Source of the DNA: an uncultured Prevotella sp.
GTDB taxonomy: Bacteria > Bacteroidota > Bacteroidia > Bacteroidales > Bacteroidaceae
Assembly (NCBI GenBank): GCA_945787895.1
Contig: CALZJQ010000013.1
Coordinates: 1 to 34,637 of the forward strand
Reading direction: 5' to 3'
DNA: 34,637 nucleotides
The position numbers and the translations under genes were made by a program. Shown here piece after piece: positions 1 through 8,195 of the stretch. Each line of letters starts with the position of its first letter. The stretch's first letter is position 1. Below the pieces are notes generated by a model. That model saw only the letters and a program-made list of their open reading frames with translations, was not told where the DNA came from and made no database searches.

Positions 1-2642
1 ATGGAACTTGGGTTCCATGCCTTGATGATATAGTGATAGTTGAAGAGGTTGTTGACATTACCGCTGAGAGTAGCGTTGAGATCACCTATCTTAAACTTAT
101 ACGAAGCATTCATATCGAAATGACTTGCTGCCGGTATCTCCCATGGATCGAGCACAGATACCGCCTTGCCGATGGAGAGGTTGCTTCCAGAGAAAGAGTA
201 GTAAGCGAAGGCACGTCCGAGATATGTCCAGTCCATACCTACCTTGAGATACTTTGAGAACTTCACCTGTGCGCCGAGAGCAGCCGTAGTCTGTGCAGAG
301 CCACCCACCTTGATGCCGTCGAGGTTGATGGTAGCCCAGGCGTGGTCATCAGCCATTATGCCGCTTGCCACCGTGCCGTCCTTGGCGAGAGGCTGACCGG
401 CATCGTTGTAAGCATAGCCCGTAGCGTTGCTGTCCCACTCCCAGTTGCCGAGCGACAGCATACCGTTGAGGGCGAGCCATGGCAGAGGTTCTGACTTGAG
501 TTCAAGCTCCACACCCATGTGGCGTGCGCCGACACCAGTCATGTTCATAAAGTACTCCTGCTGATTGCCGAGAGTTCCCGTCTTTGTCATTGCCTTGTCA
601 CGCCAGAGAGTGTAGTAGGCGTTGAGGTTGGCAGTGAGCCATGTGCTCTTGAAACCATAGCCTACCTCGGCAGAATATATCTTCTCGTTCTTGGCATTAG
701 GGTTGGTGACGTTGGAAGTAGTGCTGGTCATGAATGCACCATAAGCGAACTTAGGCGCACGGCTGATGACACCTACATTGAGGAACACGTTATGATAAGC
801 GTTGATATTATAGTTTGCACCGCCCTTTACCGTGAAGCCGAGATAGTTGACGGTCTTTGAACGTGCGTGTTCCTTATCATAATAGAGACGTCCGTAACGC
901 CAGTAAGAAGTGTTGCTGAGCGAACCTGATACGAAAGCGGCTATCTTGTCCCTGTTGTACTCTGCCTGGAAGAAAGCACCTTCCTGTATCACGTGAGAGT
1001 CATAGTCACGATACATCACGTCGCCCACGCCGAGTTTCTGATATACCCAAGCCGAGTTGGAAGCGTTGATGTTGTTCAGGGGAGACACTTCACGACGGTC
1101 GGGGTCGAGGATATAGTCGCCTCCCATGAGGTCAACAATCTCATTCTTGTGGGTTCCCTTGTAGGCACGGAAGTCGATACCGCCGTAGAAGTCAATGTCA
1201 CGAGTGAGTTTCGTCGTGTAAGTAGAGAGAAGTCCGTACCATGTATGATAGTTGAGGGACTTTGTCATCGCTATCTTTGAGCCGTATTCGCCAGCCGCAT
1301 TGTTCGCCTTGATGGTGGCATAGTCGAAAGTACCGTCGTCATTGCGGTAGGTGTTGAGCAACGCACCATAGTTGGCACCAGCGAGCGACTTGTAGCTCAC
1401 GTCGGAATAGTCACCGTCGTTGGCCTCGCCGGCATAGCCATAACCACGTCCTATGGACATATAGGCTGCGGTGGAGAGGTTTGACTTGCTGTTGATAATC
1501 CACTGATGGTTGAGCGAAAGCTGCGGCTTGTGATAGACATTGTAGTCCTGAGAATAACGCTTGCCGTTGGCATCGAAGCCGTATGTGGCGTTGTAACGAT
1601 AGTTCTTCACACCGTATTTCTTCTCTACGAGAGACCAGTTGGCAAGGGTAAGAGCCGAACTGGAAGAACGCTGGAAGTGCTTCTGAGGAGCACCAAAGGC
1701 TGTGAAGCTAATCTGATGCGCGTCGTTGATACGCTTTCCTATGTTGACAAAGTAGTTATAGCCCTCATAGTCCAGTCCCTGGGCATTACCGTCACCCTGC
1801 GTCTTGGCGCCGAGAAGAGTGAAAGCCCAGCCTTTCTTGCTCATGCCTGAGGAGACGGTGAAGAGGATTTTGCTTGAGTTGTTGGAGCCCATCTGATAGC
1901 TTGCGTGTCCTCCACGCTTGGCTTCAAGACTGTTTGTGATGATGTTTATCGTGCCGCCGACGGACGGAGCAGACACCTTGGAAGCGCCGAGACCGCGCTG
2001 CGTCTGCATGATACGTGTCACGTCAGAGAGTCCAGCCCAGTTGCTCCAATAGAGGTTGCCGTTCTCCATGTCGTTCATAGGCACGCCGTTGATCATCGTA
2101 GCCACGTTGGTATTGTCGAAACCACGCATGTAAATCTCCGAGTCACCATAGCCGCCACCCTGCTTGTTGGCATGAACACCGGGGGTGGATTTCAGGATTT
2201 CGGGGAACTCCTGCGTGCCGAGCCTGTCCTCAATGACAGATATTCCTATCTGAGAAACCGCTACCGGCGTCTTGCGTGCAATGGCCATGGATGATGTCAC
2301 CACAACGTCCTTGAGGCTTACGCTGTTTGACTTCATCGCAATCTGTCCGAGATTGACGTTTCCGCCATTTGCGTTCACCTTGACATTATGGTCTTCGTAG
2401 CCAATGTACTTCAGCTGAACGGACTTACCTGTGGAAACCTTCAGAGAGAATTTTCCATCCATGTCAGTTACTGTGCCTGCCTGCGAACCTTCTTCGATGA
2501 CTGTGGCACCGATGAGAGGCTCCTGCGTCTCAGCGTCGATAATCTGTCCGCGGACTGTCGTCTGCGCCAGCAGATTACACGGCAAGATAAGCATTACCGC
2601 TGCAAGCAACGAGAGAATCAGATGCTTTTTCATACGATTCAT
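1..2642 (-). CDS. TonB-dependent outer-membrane receptor, C-terminus cut by window edge
   Basis: An open minus-strand frame runs off the left edge with about 880 codons visible. It begins with a signal peptide (MKKHLILSLLAAVMLILP..., cleavage likely after LLAQ). A carboxypeptidase-regulatory-like beta-sandwich follows (VRGQIIDAETQEPLIGATV), then a plug domain (IARKTPVAVSQIGISVIED, then TPGVHANKQGGGYGDSEIYM, MINGVPMNDMENG) and a long beta-barrel. The last visible residues (NNLFNYHYIIKAWNP) are typical of the final strands, so only a short tail is missing. Such receptors import bound substrates across the outer membrane using TonB energy; the substrate cannot be told here, and no SusD partner is visible. 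Two in-frame ATGs exist, at 2642 and 2633. The first follows an A-rich stretch typical of Bacteroidetes start sites. Expression may depend on the inverted-repeat-bounded segment just upstream. Confidence 0.93.
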   Translation of the reverse strand, partial: MNRMKKHLILSLLAAVMLILPCNLLAQTTVRGQIIDAETQEPLIGATVIEEGSQAGTVTDMDGKFSLKVSTGKSVQLKYIGYEDHNVKVNANGGNVNLGQIAMKSNSVSLKDVVVTSSMAIARKTPVAVSQIGISVIEDRLGTQEFPEILKSTPGVHANKQGGGYGDSEIYMRGFDNTNVATMINGVPMNDMENGNLYWSNWAGLSDVTRIMQTQRGLGASKVSAPSVGGTINIITNSLEAKRGGHASYQMGSNNSSKILFTVSSGMSKKGWAFTLLGAKTQGDGNAQGLDYEGYNYFVNIGKRINDAHQISFTAFGAPQKHFQRSSSSALTLANWSLVEKKYGVKNYRYNATYGFDANGKRYSQDYNVYHKPQLSLNHQWIINSKSNLSTAAYMSIGRGYGYAGEANDGDYSDVSYKSLAGANYGALLNTYRNDDGTFDYATIKANNAAGEYGSKIAMTKSLNYHTWYGLLSTYTTKLTRDIDFYGGIDFRAYKGTHKNEIVDLMGGDYILDPDRREVSPLNNINASNSAWVYQKLGVGDVMYRDYDSHVIQEGAFFQAEYNRDKIAAFVSGSLSNTSYWRYGRLYYDKEHARSKTVNYLGFTVKGGANYNINAYHNVFLNVGVISRAPKFAYGAFMTSTTSNVTNPNAKNEKIYSAEVGYGFKSTWLTANLNAYYTLWRDKAMTKTGTLGNQQEYFMNMTGVGARHMGVELELKSEPLPWLALNGMLSLGNWEWDSNATGYAYNDAGQPLAKDGTVASGIMADDHAWATINLDGIKVGGSAQTTAALGAQVKFSKYLKVGMDWTYLGRAFAYYSFSGSNLSIGKAVSVLDPWEIPAASHFDMNASYKFKIGDLNATLSGNVNNLFNYHYIIKAWNPSS

Positions 2643-2674
2643 TGTTTTTTAAGTTTGAAAAAAATGTATTTGTT

Positions 2675-2695
2675 ATAGGTGGGTTCTATTAATTC
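2675..2695 (+). repeat. Left copy of a perfect 21-bp inverted repeat
   Basis: It starts ATAGGTGGG and ends TTAATTC. Its exact reverse complement lies at 2976-2996. The match stops abruptly on both sides of each copy, and no target-site duplication flanks the pair. It sits 33 bp upstream of the TonB receptor's start codon. Confidence 0.9.
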
Positions 2696-2896
2696 GCTTT
2701 GTTATATTTTGGATTTATTTTCGAGGACAAATTGTAAGTTGAAGAGGGTTTCTGTCCCCCGATAACGGGGGAACCGAAGGGGGTGTAAAGACCATTGACC
2801 GTAGCGGGCTACGTGACCGATGAACCGACGCTCGAAGCAAGAGCAGAACCAAGCTTGCTTGAGTTATGCCTTGCAAGGAGGAGGAAGACCGCAGGT

Positions 2897-2929
2897 CAAA
2901 CTTACTATTTGTACCGAAAAGAAACCAAA
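2897..2929 (-). promoter_or_regulatory. Predicted promoter inside the inverted-repeat segment, reading toward the TonB receptor
   Basis: On the minus strand a TTTG element (2926-2929) is followed after 21 nt by TAAGTTTG (2897-2904), matching the Bacteroidetes -33/-7 pattern. A transcript from here would have a leader of about 245 nt containing all the hairpins of the segment. Confidence 0.5.
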
Positions 2930-2975
2930 AGATGACAAAACGTCAAACCTACATAATTAACATTTTTGGCGGTGG

Positions 2976-2996
2976 GAATTAATAGAACCCACCTAT
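2976..2996 (-). repeat. Right copy of the perfect 21-bp inverted repeat
   Basis: It is the reverse complement of 2675-2695. The bases just inside it add a local 6-bp hairpin (GGTGGG at 2971-2976 with CCCACC at 2988-2993) that the left copy lacks. Confidence 0.9.
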
Positions 2997-3061
2997 ACCT
3001 TATGATTTCCAATTACGAAAGTTCAGAAGCAGAGAAAATCACCACATTCATGACTCCCAAT

Positions 3062-3089
3062 ATGATTATCACGATGCAAATGTAATCAT
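3062..3089. repeat. 7-bp inverted repeat upstream of the nuclease-fold gene, possible operator
   Basis: ATGATTA (3062-3068) and TAATCAT (3083-3089) are perfect inverted copies separated by 14 nt, about 50 bp upstream of the predicted -7 box of the 3195 gene. An operator role is only inferred from the position. Confidence 0.25.
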
Positions 3090-3139
3090 TTTATTTGAAA
3101 TAAAAGTTAAGAAAATATGAATATTTCATTATTTTTTTC

Positions 3140-3147
3140 TACATTTG
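3140..3147 (+). promoter_or_regulatory. Predicted -7 box for the nuclease-fold gene
   Basis: TACATTTG matches the Bacteroidetes -7 consensus TAnnTTTG and lies 47 bp before the start codon. No clear TTTG is present at the -33 position. Confidence 0.4.
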
Positions 3148-3194
3148 CAAAGAATTGACAAAAAAATAGCCACAAAACTCAAAAAGATACATAA

Positions 3195-4298
3195 ATGCAC
3201 CATCTTTTATCCTACCTGTCAGCTCTTGCGATAATCATGCAATCAGCACTCCTCCTCAATGCCCAGACAGCGCAAGGAGGACGCTTTGACGTCTATGGAG
3301 TAGCATTCTACAATCAGGAAAACCTCTTCGACACTATCCATGACGAGGGAAAGAACGACGCCGACTTCCTGCCCGACGGCTCCTACCACTGGGACAGCAA
3401 GAAATATACAAGCAAACTGCACAACATGGCATACGCCCTGTCACGCATCGGAATGCACGAGATACCGCAGGGATGTGCCGTCATCGGACTCGCAGAAGTG
3501 GAGAACTCACGTGTGCTCAACGACCTTGTCTCACAGCCGGAACTGGCTGAACGCAATTACAAGTATATTCATCTGGAAGGTCCCGACTCACGAGGAATAG
3601 ATTGCGCGCTGCTATATCAACCCTCTCTCTTCAAGGTAGAGTCCTTCCAACTCTACCCATACGTGCAGGAACTGGAGAAAGACTCCGCCTTTGCCACGCG
3701 GGGATTTCTCTGCGTCATCGGCGAGATGGCAGGAGAAAAAGTGGCTTTCATCGTCTGCCACTGGCCCAGTCGCGGTGCTGAAGCATTCTACAGACAGAGC
3801 GGAGGACGGCAGACACGAGCCGTAAAGGACAAAATAATAAAGGAAAACCCGGGAATCAAGGTCTTCGTCATGGGCGACATGAACGACGACCCGATGGACA
3901 TCTCAATGACAGAAAGCCTCGGAGCAAAGGGAGATAAATGGCAAGTGACTGAAAATGACATGTACAACCCATTCTACAACTACCTCGATCGGCTCAACAC
4001 AGGCACGCTTTTCTATCACGGAAAATGGAATCTCTTCGACCAGATTGTAGTCACTCCCAACCTCATACCGGAGACATTGCACTACGATGAAGCGACAAAA
4101 ACCATCAAAGTAACGACAGACTTCTCCTCTCTCAGACTCGCATCGGCACGGATAGGCTATCGTGATTATCTCATAACGCAGAAAGGCAGTTATAAAGGTG
4201 CGCCACATCGCACCACCGGCTCAGGCAGAAGATGGATAAACGGCTATTCCGACCACCTGCCCGTAGTGACCTTCCTTGTCAAGGAGAAAAAGGAATAG
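3195..4298 (+). CDS. Secreted endonuclease/exonuclease/phosphatase-family protein
   Basis: The 367-residue protein has an N-terminal signal peptide (residues 1-24, ending LLLNAQ) and the hallmark motifs of the EEP (DNase I-like) fold. These are NQENLFD (40-46), the metal-binding Glu in GLAEVEN (E101), CHWPSRG (188-194), MGDMNDDP (226-233) and the terminal SDHLP (352-356, with catalytic His354). Family members cut phosphodiester bonds in nucleic acids or in phospholipid or inositol head groups, and the sequence does not say which. Export suggests a periplasmic or surface role, such as scavenging phosphate or nucleotides. It is transcribed divergently from the TonB receptor, across the inverted-repeat segment. 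The stop codon is followed at once by hairpin element A. Confidence 0.9.
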   Translation: MHHLLSYLSALAIIMQSALLLNAQTAQGGRFDVYGVAFYNQENLFDTIHDEGKNDADFLPDGSYHWDSKKYTSKLHNMAYALSRIGMHEIPQGCAVIGLAEVENSRVLNDLVSQPELAERNYKYIHLEGPDSRGIDCALLYQPSLFKVESFQLYPYVQELEKDSAFATRGFLCVIGEMAGEKVAFIVCHWPSRGAEAFYRQSGGRQTRAVKDKIIKENPGIKVFVMGDMNDDPMDISMTESLGAKGDKWQVTENDMYNPFYNYLDRLNTGTLFYHGKWNLFDQIVVTPNLIPETLHYDEATKTIKVTTDFSSLRLASARIGYRDYLITQKGSYKGAPHRTTGSGRRWINGYSDHLPVVTFLVKEKKE

Positions 4299-4414
4299 CG
4301 GTTTGGTGGTTTAGTTGTTTGGTTGTTTGGTTGTTTGGTTGATAGTAATTGTCTCCATTGTGCCACAAACAACTAAACAACAAAACAACTAAACAACAAG
4401 ACAACAAAACAACA
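4299..4414 (+). repeat. Long intergenic hairpin element A (octamer-repeat arms)
   Basis: The G/T-rich left arm (4300-4340) is built of TTGTTTNG octamers. A 25-nt loop (4341-4365, GATAG...TGCCA) is followed by an A/C-rich right arm (4366-4414) of CAACAAAA/CAACTAAA-type octamers. The arms pair throughout, with mismatches mainly at the one variable octamer position. The right arm ends 7 nt before the dusB start codon and so forms its translation-initiation region. The loop is homologous, in reverse orientation, to the loop of element D. Confidence 0.75.
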
Positions 4415-4421
4415 ATGCAAA

Positions 4422-5453
4422 ATGAACATCGGCAACATAACACTCCCAGAACGCCCTCTCTTCCTCGCTCCCATGGAGGATGTGACGGATATAGGCTTCC
4501 GAATGCTGTGCAAACGCTTCGGAGCACAAATGGTATATACGGAATTTGTCAGCGCAGAAGCCTTGGTAAGGTCTATAAAAAGCACTGTCAGCAAACTGAC
4601 AGTATGCGATGAAGAAAGACCTGTAGGAATACAAATATACGGGCGTGATGCAGAAGCTATGGTCGAAGCCGCAAGAATAGTAGAGGATCAGGCGCACCCC
4701 GACATCATCGACATCAACTTCGGATGCCCCGTAAAGAAAGTGGCATCGAAAGGAGCAGGAGCCGGTATGCTGCAGGACATACCCAAACTGCTTGACATCA
4801 CGCGGCAGGTAGTGAACGCAGTGAAGACTCCCGTCACGGTAAAGACAAGGTTAGGATGGAGCAACGAGCGCATCGTCATGGGAAACAATCCCTCCGAACC
4901 CTACCTCATAAGCAACCCAGACCCCGACACCGGCATCATTACCGACCTTGCAGAACGACTGCAGGACTGCGGAATACAGGCCCTTACCATACACGGACGC
5001 ACCCGCTCACAGATGTACACAGGCAATGCCGACTGGTCATTAATAGGGGAAGTGAAAAGAAATCCGCGCATTCATATCCCAATAATAGGCAACGGAGACA
5101 TCACTTCGCTGCAACAAGCCGATGAAGCCTTCGACAAATATGGCGTAGATGCCGTCATGATAGGGCGTGCCACGTTCGGCTGCCCCTGGTTCTTCTCCTC
5201 ACGACAACTGTCACTCGACGAGAAAATCGACGTGCTCCTCGAACAACTGCGCATCAACGTAGAGCGATTAGACGAATACCGCGGCATTCTCCATACACGC
5301 CGTCACCTCGCCGCTACACCTGTATTCAAGGGAATCCCCGACTTCCGACAGACACGTATCGCCATGCTACGTGCCGACACCGTCAAGGAACTGACTTCGA
5401 TAATGGAGGAAGTGCGTGAGAGACTCAAAGGCATTCCATCGCAAAAAGGATGA
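4422..5453 (+). CDS. dusB: tRNA-dihydrouridine synthase, DusB type
   Basis: The 343-residue protein shows the Dus TIM-barrel signatures: FLAPMEDVTD (14-23) for FMN binding, INFGCPVKKV with the catalytic Cys102, GAGAGML, VKTRLGW, LTIHGRTRSQMYTG, and IGRATFGCPWFF near the phosphate-binding end. The enzyme reduces uridines in the tRNA D-loop using NADPH and FMN. Length and motifs fit the bacterial DusB (NifR3-like) group better than DusA or DusC. The chosen ATG gives the standard N-terminus for the family. It overlaps the following GH43 gene by 4 nt (ATGA), so the two are probably translationally coupled even though their functions seem unrelated. No own promoter is evident; the upstream space is hairpin element A. 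Confidence 0.93.
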   Translation: MNIGNITLPERPLFLAPMEDVTDIGFRMLCKRFGAQMVYTEFVSAEALVRSIKSTVSKLTVCDEERPVGIQIYGRDAEAMVEAARIVEDQAHPDIIDINFGCPVKKVASKGAGAGMLQDIPKLLDITRQVVNAVKTPVTVKTRLGWSNERIVMGNNPSEPYLISNPDPDTGIITDLAERLQDCGIQALTIHGRTRSQMYTGNADWSLIGEVKRNPRIHIPIIGNGDITSLQQADEAFDKYGVDAVMIGRATFGCPWFFSSRQLSLDEKIDVLLEQLRINVERLDEYRGILHTRRHLAATPVFKGIPDFRQTRIAMLRADTVKELTSIMEEVRERLKGIPSQKG

Positions 5454-6463
5454 AATCGCAAGATAATGCAATGAAAAAGAATGCTGAAGAATATCAGACA
5501 AGCATCATTTCAGGGAAACATCGTCTGATGATTGCCATGCTTTTTCCCGCCCTTATCCTCTTTTTCCTGCCCTCAAAAGCATGGGGAGAGGAGGAAGAAG
5601 TGTATCTATATACCTCCTTTCACGAACCCTCCACCGACGGACTGAGATACCTTTACAGCGAGGACGGACTGCATTGGGACAGCATTCCCGGCATCTGGCT
5701 CGTGCCAGAGCAGGGCAAAGTGCTGCGTGACCCGTCAATAATCATGGACCCTGACAGCACCTTTCACCTTGTATGGACTACACAATGGAAAGGAAACAAG
5801 TCGTTCGGATATGCCAAATCTCACGACCTAATACATTGGACTGACGTAAAAGAGATAGAAATAATGTCGGGAAAGGAGACTGACAACGTATGGGCTCCCG
5901 AACTCTTCTACGATGAAGACAACGGCAAGTTTCTCATAATATGGGCATCACGCATACCAGAACGAGAATATACAGCGGCTGATACTCTCGGTAAAAATGC
6001 CTGCCATCGGCTATGGTACACCACAACAAAGGACTTCCTCTCATTCTCTGAACCGCAAAGATACTACGACCCAGGCTTCAACAGCATAGACGGATACCTC
6101 ATCAAACGAGCTAATGCCAACTATGTCCTTATCCTCAAAGACAACAGAAAGCCCGGATACAGCCACCTTTTCTGCGCCTTTTCTTCCTCACCATACGGAC
6201 CTTTCCATTCTCCGAGCACTGCTTTCTCACCAACATCAAGCGAAGGTCCCTGCGCTATACCGGCGGATGACGGATGGATAATCTATTATGACCATTACGG
6301 CAATCATCGTTTTGGTGCTGTGTTCACCACCGATTTCCACTCCTTTTCACCTATTGACGAACACATTTCCTTACCCCGAAACCATAAGCATGGCAGCATA
6401 ATAAAGGTAAAAAGGAAAATTATCGACGAAATCCTTTCCTCAGCATCAAAGCATAATGCGTAA
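5450..6463 (+). CDS. Exported glycoside hydrolase, family 43-like beta-propeller
   Basis: The 337-residue protein has a hydrophobic export signal at about residues 27-46 (LFPALILFFLPSKAWG) behind an unusually long N-terminal region. The ATG at 5471 (M8) or 5528 (M27) may therefore be the true start. It has a GH43-type five-bladed propeller pattern: RDPSI with a likely catalytic Asp94, repeated blade motifs such as HLVWTTQW and HDLIHWTDV, and NVWAPELF with the likely acid Glu151. GH43 enzymes mostly release arabinose or xylose from plant polysaccharides. With the pectate lyase at 14685 in the same window, arabinan or pectin side chains are a plausible but unproven target. The start overlaps the dusB stop, so the two are co-transcribed. 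A remote GH43-like family without activity cannot be excluded. Confidence 0.75.
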   Translation: MKSQDNAMKKNAEEYQTSIISGKHRLMIAMLFPALILFFLPSKAWGEEEEVYLYTSFHEPSTDGLRYLYSEDGLHWDSIPGIWLVPEQGKVLRDPSIIMDPDSTFHLVWTTQWKGNKSFGYAKSHDLIHWTDVKEIEIMSGKETDNVWAPELFYDEDNGKFLIIWASRIPEREYTAADTLGKNACHRLWYTTTKDFLSFSEPQRYYDPGFNSIDGYLIKRANANYVLILKDNRKPGYSHLFCAFSSSPYGPFHSPSTAFSPTSSEGPCAIPADDGWIIYYDHYGNHRFGAVFTTDFHSFSPIDEHISLPRNHKHGSIIKVKRKIIDEILSSASKHNA

Positions 6464-6521
6464 TATTGCCATTATTCCGCATAAATTATCTATTGTATAT
6501 CCGCAAAACTTTTTCAAATAT

Positions 6522-6553
6522 TTTGGTTTTGTAACAACTTTGTATTATCTTTG
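6522..6553 (+). promoter_or_regulatory. Predicted promoter of the metallophosphoesterase operon
   Basis: TTTG (6522-6525), a 20-nt spacer, then TATCTTTG (6546-6553) match the Bacteroidetes -33/-7 consensus. The start codon lies 26 nt after the -7 box. Confidence 0.65.
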
Positions 6554-6579
6554 CAGTCTCAAAATAACAAAAAAAATAC

Positions 6580-7401
6580 ATGGATATGATGAGGAAAATG
6601 ACAGAACGAGTGCCGTTGTTCCTTCTCACGATGCTCATGATAGCCTGCGATACAGTCTTCGATGTGCATCCTTACGATACTCGAATAAAAGGCGAAACGG
6701 ATATAAATGCGAAGAACATAGCAAAAATAGAGAGCCTTTTCAAGGACAGAGATACTCTCATTATTGCTGTGATAAGCGACTCACATCAATGGTATAATGA
6801 CCTGGAAGATGAGATTGCAGACATCAATCGTCGCGATTCCATCGACTTTGTCATGCACCTCGGCGACATAACGGACTTCGGAGCGACGCAGGAATACGTA
6901 TGGGCAAGGGATAGATTACAACGACTCAACGTACCTTACGTAGTGATGCAGGGCAATCATGACTGCCTTGGCACGGGTAATCAGACATTCGACAAGATGT
7001 TTGGGAACAACGATTTCTCGTTTATAGCAGGAAGAATAAAGTTTTTGATGATAAATACCAATGCCATAGAATACGATTATTCCGAACCTGTCCCCGACTT
7101 TTCCTTCCTCGAAAAGGAAGCCGTCACTGACACATCACTGTTCGATCGCACCATCGTTTGTATGCACGCAAGACCTTATAGCGAGCAATTCAATAACAAT
7201 GTAGCGAAGCCTTTCAACTATTATCTCCATAATTTCCCTGACCTTCTCTTCTGCCTTTACGGTCACGGACACCATACTGAGGAGCATGATATCTTTGAGG
7301 ACGGGACGATATATTACGAAACGGCATCGGCAGAAAAACGTGAATACCGCATAATAACAATAACAAAGGAGGGCTATAACCATGAGATTATCACATTTTA
7401 A
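6580..7401 (+). CDS. Lipoprotein calcineurin-like metallophosphoesterase
   Basis: The 273-residue protein starts with a lipoprotein signal (TMLMIAC, lipidated Cys23), so it is probably anchored in a membrane facing the periplasm or surface. The metallophosphoesterase motifs are all present: SDSH (D67, H69), HLGDITD (G95, D96), GNHD (125-128), CMHARP and GHGHHTE near the C-terminus. Together they form the two-metal centre that hydrolyses phosphoesters. The substrate is unknown. It has its own promoter, and its last 20 nt overlap the start of the next gene, an unidentified envelope protein, so the two form an operon. Alternative in-frame starts at M3 or M4 would change only the first few residues. 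Confidence 0.88.
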   Translation: MDMMRKMTERVPLFLLTMLMIACDTVFDVHPYDTRIKGETDINAKNIAKIESLFKDRDTLIIAVISDSHQWYNDLEDEIADINRRDSIDFVMHLGDITDFGATQEYVWARDRLQRLNVPYVVMQGNHDCLGTGNQTFDKMFGNNDFSFIAGRIKFLMINTNAIEYDYSEPVPDFSFLEKEAVTDTSLFDRTIVCMHARPYSEQFNNNVAKPFNYYLHNFPDLLFCLYGHGHHTEEHDIFEDGTIYYETASAEKREYRIITITKEGYNHEIITF

Positions 7402-8062
7402 GCTAATGACAACAGCCCTTCTCATCATGGCTGCAAGCACTTTATGTGCCGAAACGAAAGGCGACAGCATTCTTGTCAGCGACACTACCAACCATTTCAA
7501 CCGCTATGACAAGCGTATTCACCGTTACAGAGCACAATGGGAGAACCTCATTCCTACGCAGCACATAATGCAATTTGCAGGCAATATGGGTCTTATGTCC
7601 GTAGGAATAGGTTGGGATTACGGCAGACATTGCCAGTGGGAAACGCATTTCCTCATAGGTTTGGTACCAAAGTATGACTCAGATCACGTAAAAATCACGT
7701 TCACACTAAAGCAGAATTTCATACCATGGTCAGTGACTCTGAATGACGGTTGGTCGTTTGAACCATTGGAATGTGGTTTATATTTCAATTCTGTTCTCGG
7801 CTCAGATTTCTGGTCTAAGCAACCGACAAAGTACAACAGCGGCTATTATCCCTTCTCTACACGCTTCCGTCCAAACGTCTTTCTTGGACAAAGAATTACA
7901 AAAGAGATACCACATAACACAAGAAGATACATCAAAAGCATCACTGCTTTCTATGAGTTAAGTACCTGCGACATATATTTCATGCCCTTTTTCCGCAATG
8001 GCAACGCTCGTTTCTGGGACGTTTTCGGGCTTTCTCTCGGTCTGAAGTTCCAGTTGTTGTAG
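7382..8062 (+). CDS. Unknown exported protein, probable outer-membrane beta-barrel
   Basis: I do not recognise this 226-residue protein. A signal peptide is clear (residues 1-23, LLIMAASTLCA). The mature part is rich in aromatic residues and in alternating polar/apolar strands (for example WETHFLIGLVP, HVKITFTLKQNFIPW, FGLSLGLKFQLL at the end). That pattern suits a small outer-membrane barrel. The gene starts inside the end of the lipoprotein metallophosphoesterase, so it is probably co-translated with it, and the two may work together at the envelope. It ends just before hairpin element B, which separates it from the convergent S46 peptidase gene. Confidence 0.7.
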   Translation: MRLSHFKLMTTALLIMAASTLCAETKGDSILVSDTTNHFNRYDKRIHRYRAQWENLIPTQHIMQFAGNMGLMSVGIGWDYGRHCQWETHFLIGLVPKYDSDHVKITFTLKQNFIPWSVTLNDGWSFEPLECGLYFNSVLGSDFWSKQPTKYNSGYYPFSTRFRPNVFLGQRITKEIPHNTRRYIKSITAFYELSTCDIYFMPFFRNGNARFWDVFGLSLGLKFQLL

Positions 8063-8071
8063 GGGATGTTC

Positions 8072-8192
8072 GTGGGTTGTAGGTTTTTGGTTGTAGGTTT
8101 TTGGTTGATAATGCGTGAACTGACGGAGTATTTTTCAGGAGCCAAGGCTAACCTAACCAAAAACCCACAACCCACAACCAAAAACCAAAACA
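8072..8192. repeat. Long intergenic hairpin element B (heptamer-repeat arms)
   Basis: The left arm (8072-8106) is made of GGTTGTA and GGTTTTT heptamers and the right arm (8152-8192) of CCCACAA and CCAAAAA heptamers, around a loop of about 45 nt. The arm-loop border TTGATA is shared with element A. It lies between convergent genes and ends 3 nt from the S46 peptidase stop codon, so it may also end transcription from both sides. Confidence 0.7.
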
Positions 8193-8195
8193 AAA

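Larger units (their letters stand above)
2675..2996. promoter_or_regulatory. 322-bp segment bounded by inverted repeats; candidate invertible promoter with a structured leader
   Basis: This segment fills most of the 552-bp space between the divergent TonB receptor and nuclease-fold genes. Between perfect 21-bp inverted repeats lie a promoter-like sequence pointing at the receptor (2897-2929) and a run of hairpins: CCCCCG/CGGGGG with loop ATAA (2756-2771), CGTAG/CTACG with loop CGGG (2800-2813), AAGCAAG/CTTGCTT (2835-2860), the 10-bp palindrome CCTTGCAAGG (2869-2878) and GACC/GGTC (2887-2897). I see no ORF and no riboswitch consensus that I recognise. Invertible promoters flanked by repeats of about this length are known to switch outer-membrane and capsule genes in Bacteroidales, which is the basis of the call. 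A MITE-like insertion or an unrecognised structured RNA are alternatives. Confidence 0.5.

Noticed and set aside
2675-2996. Cobalamin or TPP riboswitch before the TonB receptor
   Set aside because: Read on both strands, the B12-box (GCCAGGAGACCTGCC-like) and the TPP motifs (CTGAGA, ACCTGATC) are absent.
2675-2996. Insertion sequence or MITE
   Set aside because: No transposase, no target-site duplication next to the repeats, and an internal promoter aimed at the adjacent surface gene. It is kept only as an alternative to the inversion idea.
4321-4340. G-quadruplex in the G/T arm of element A
   Set aside because: GG doublets with 6-nt loops make only a weak two-layer structure, and pairing with the A/C arm explains the pattern better.
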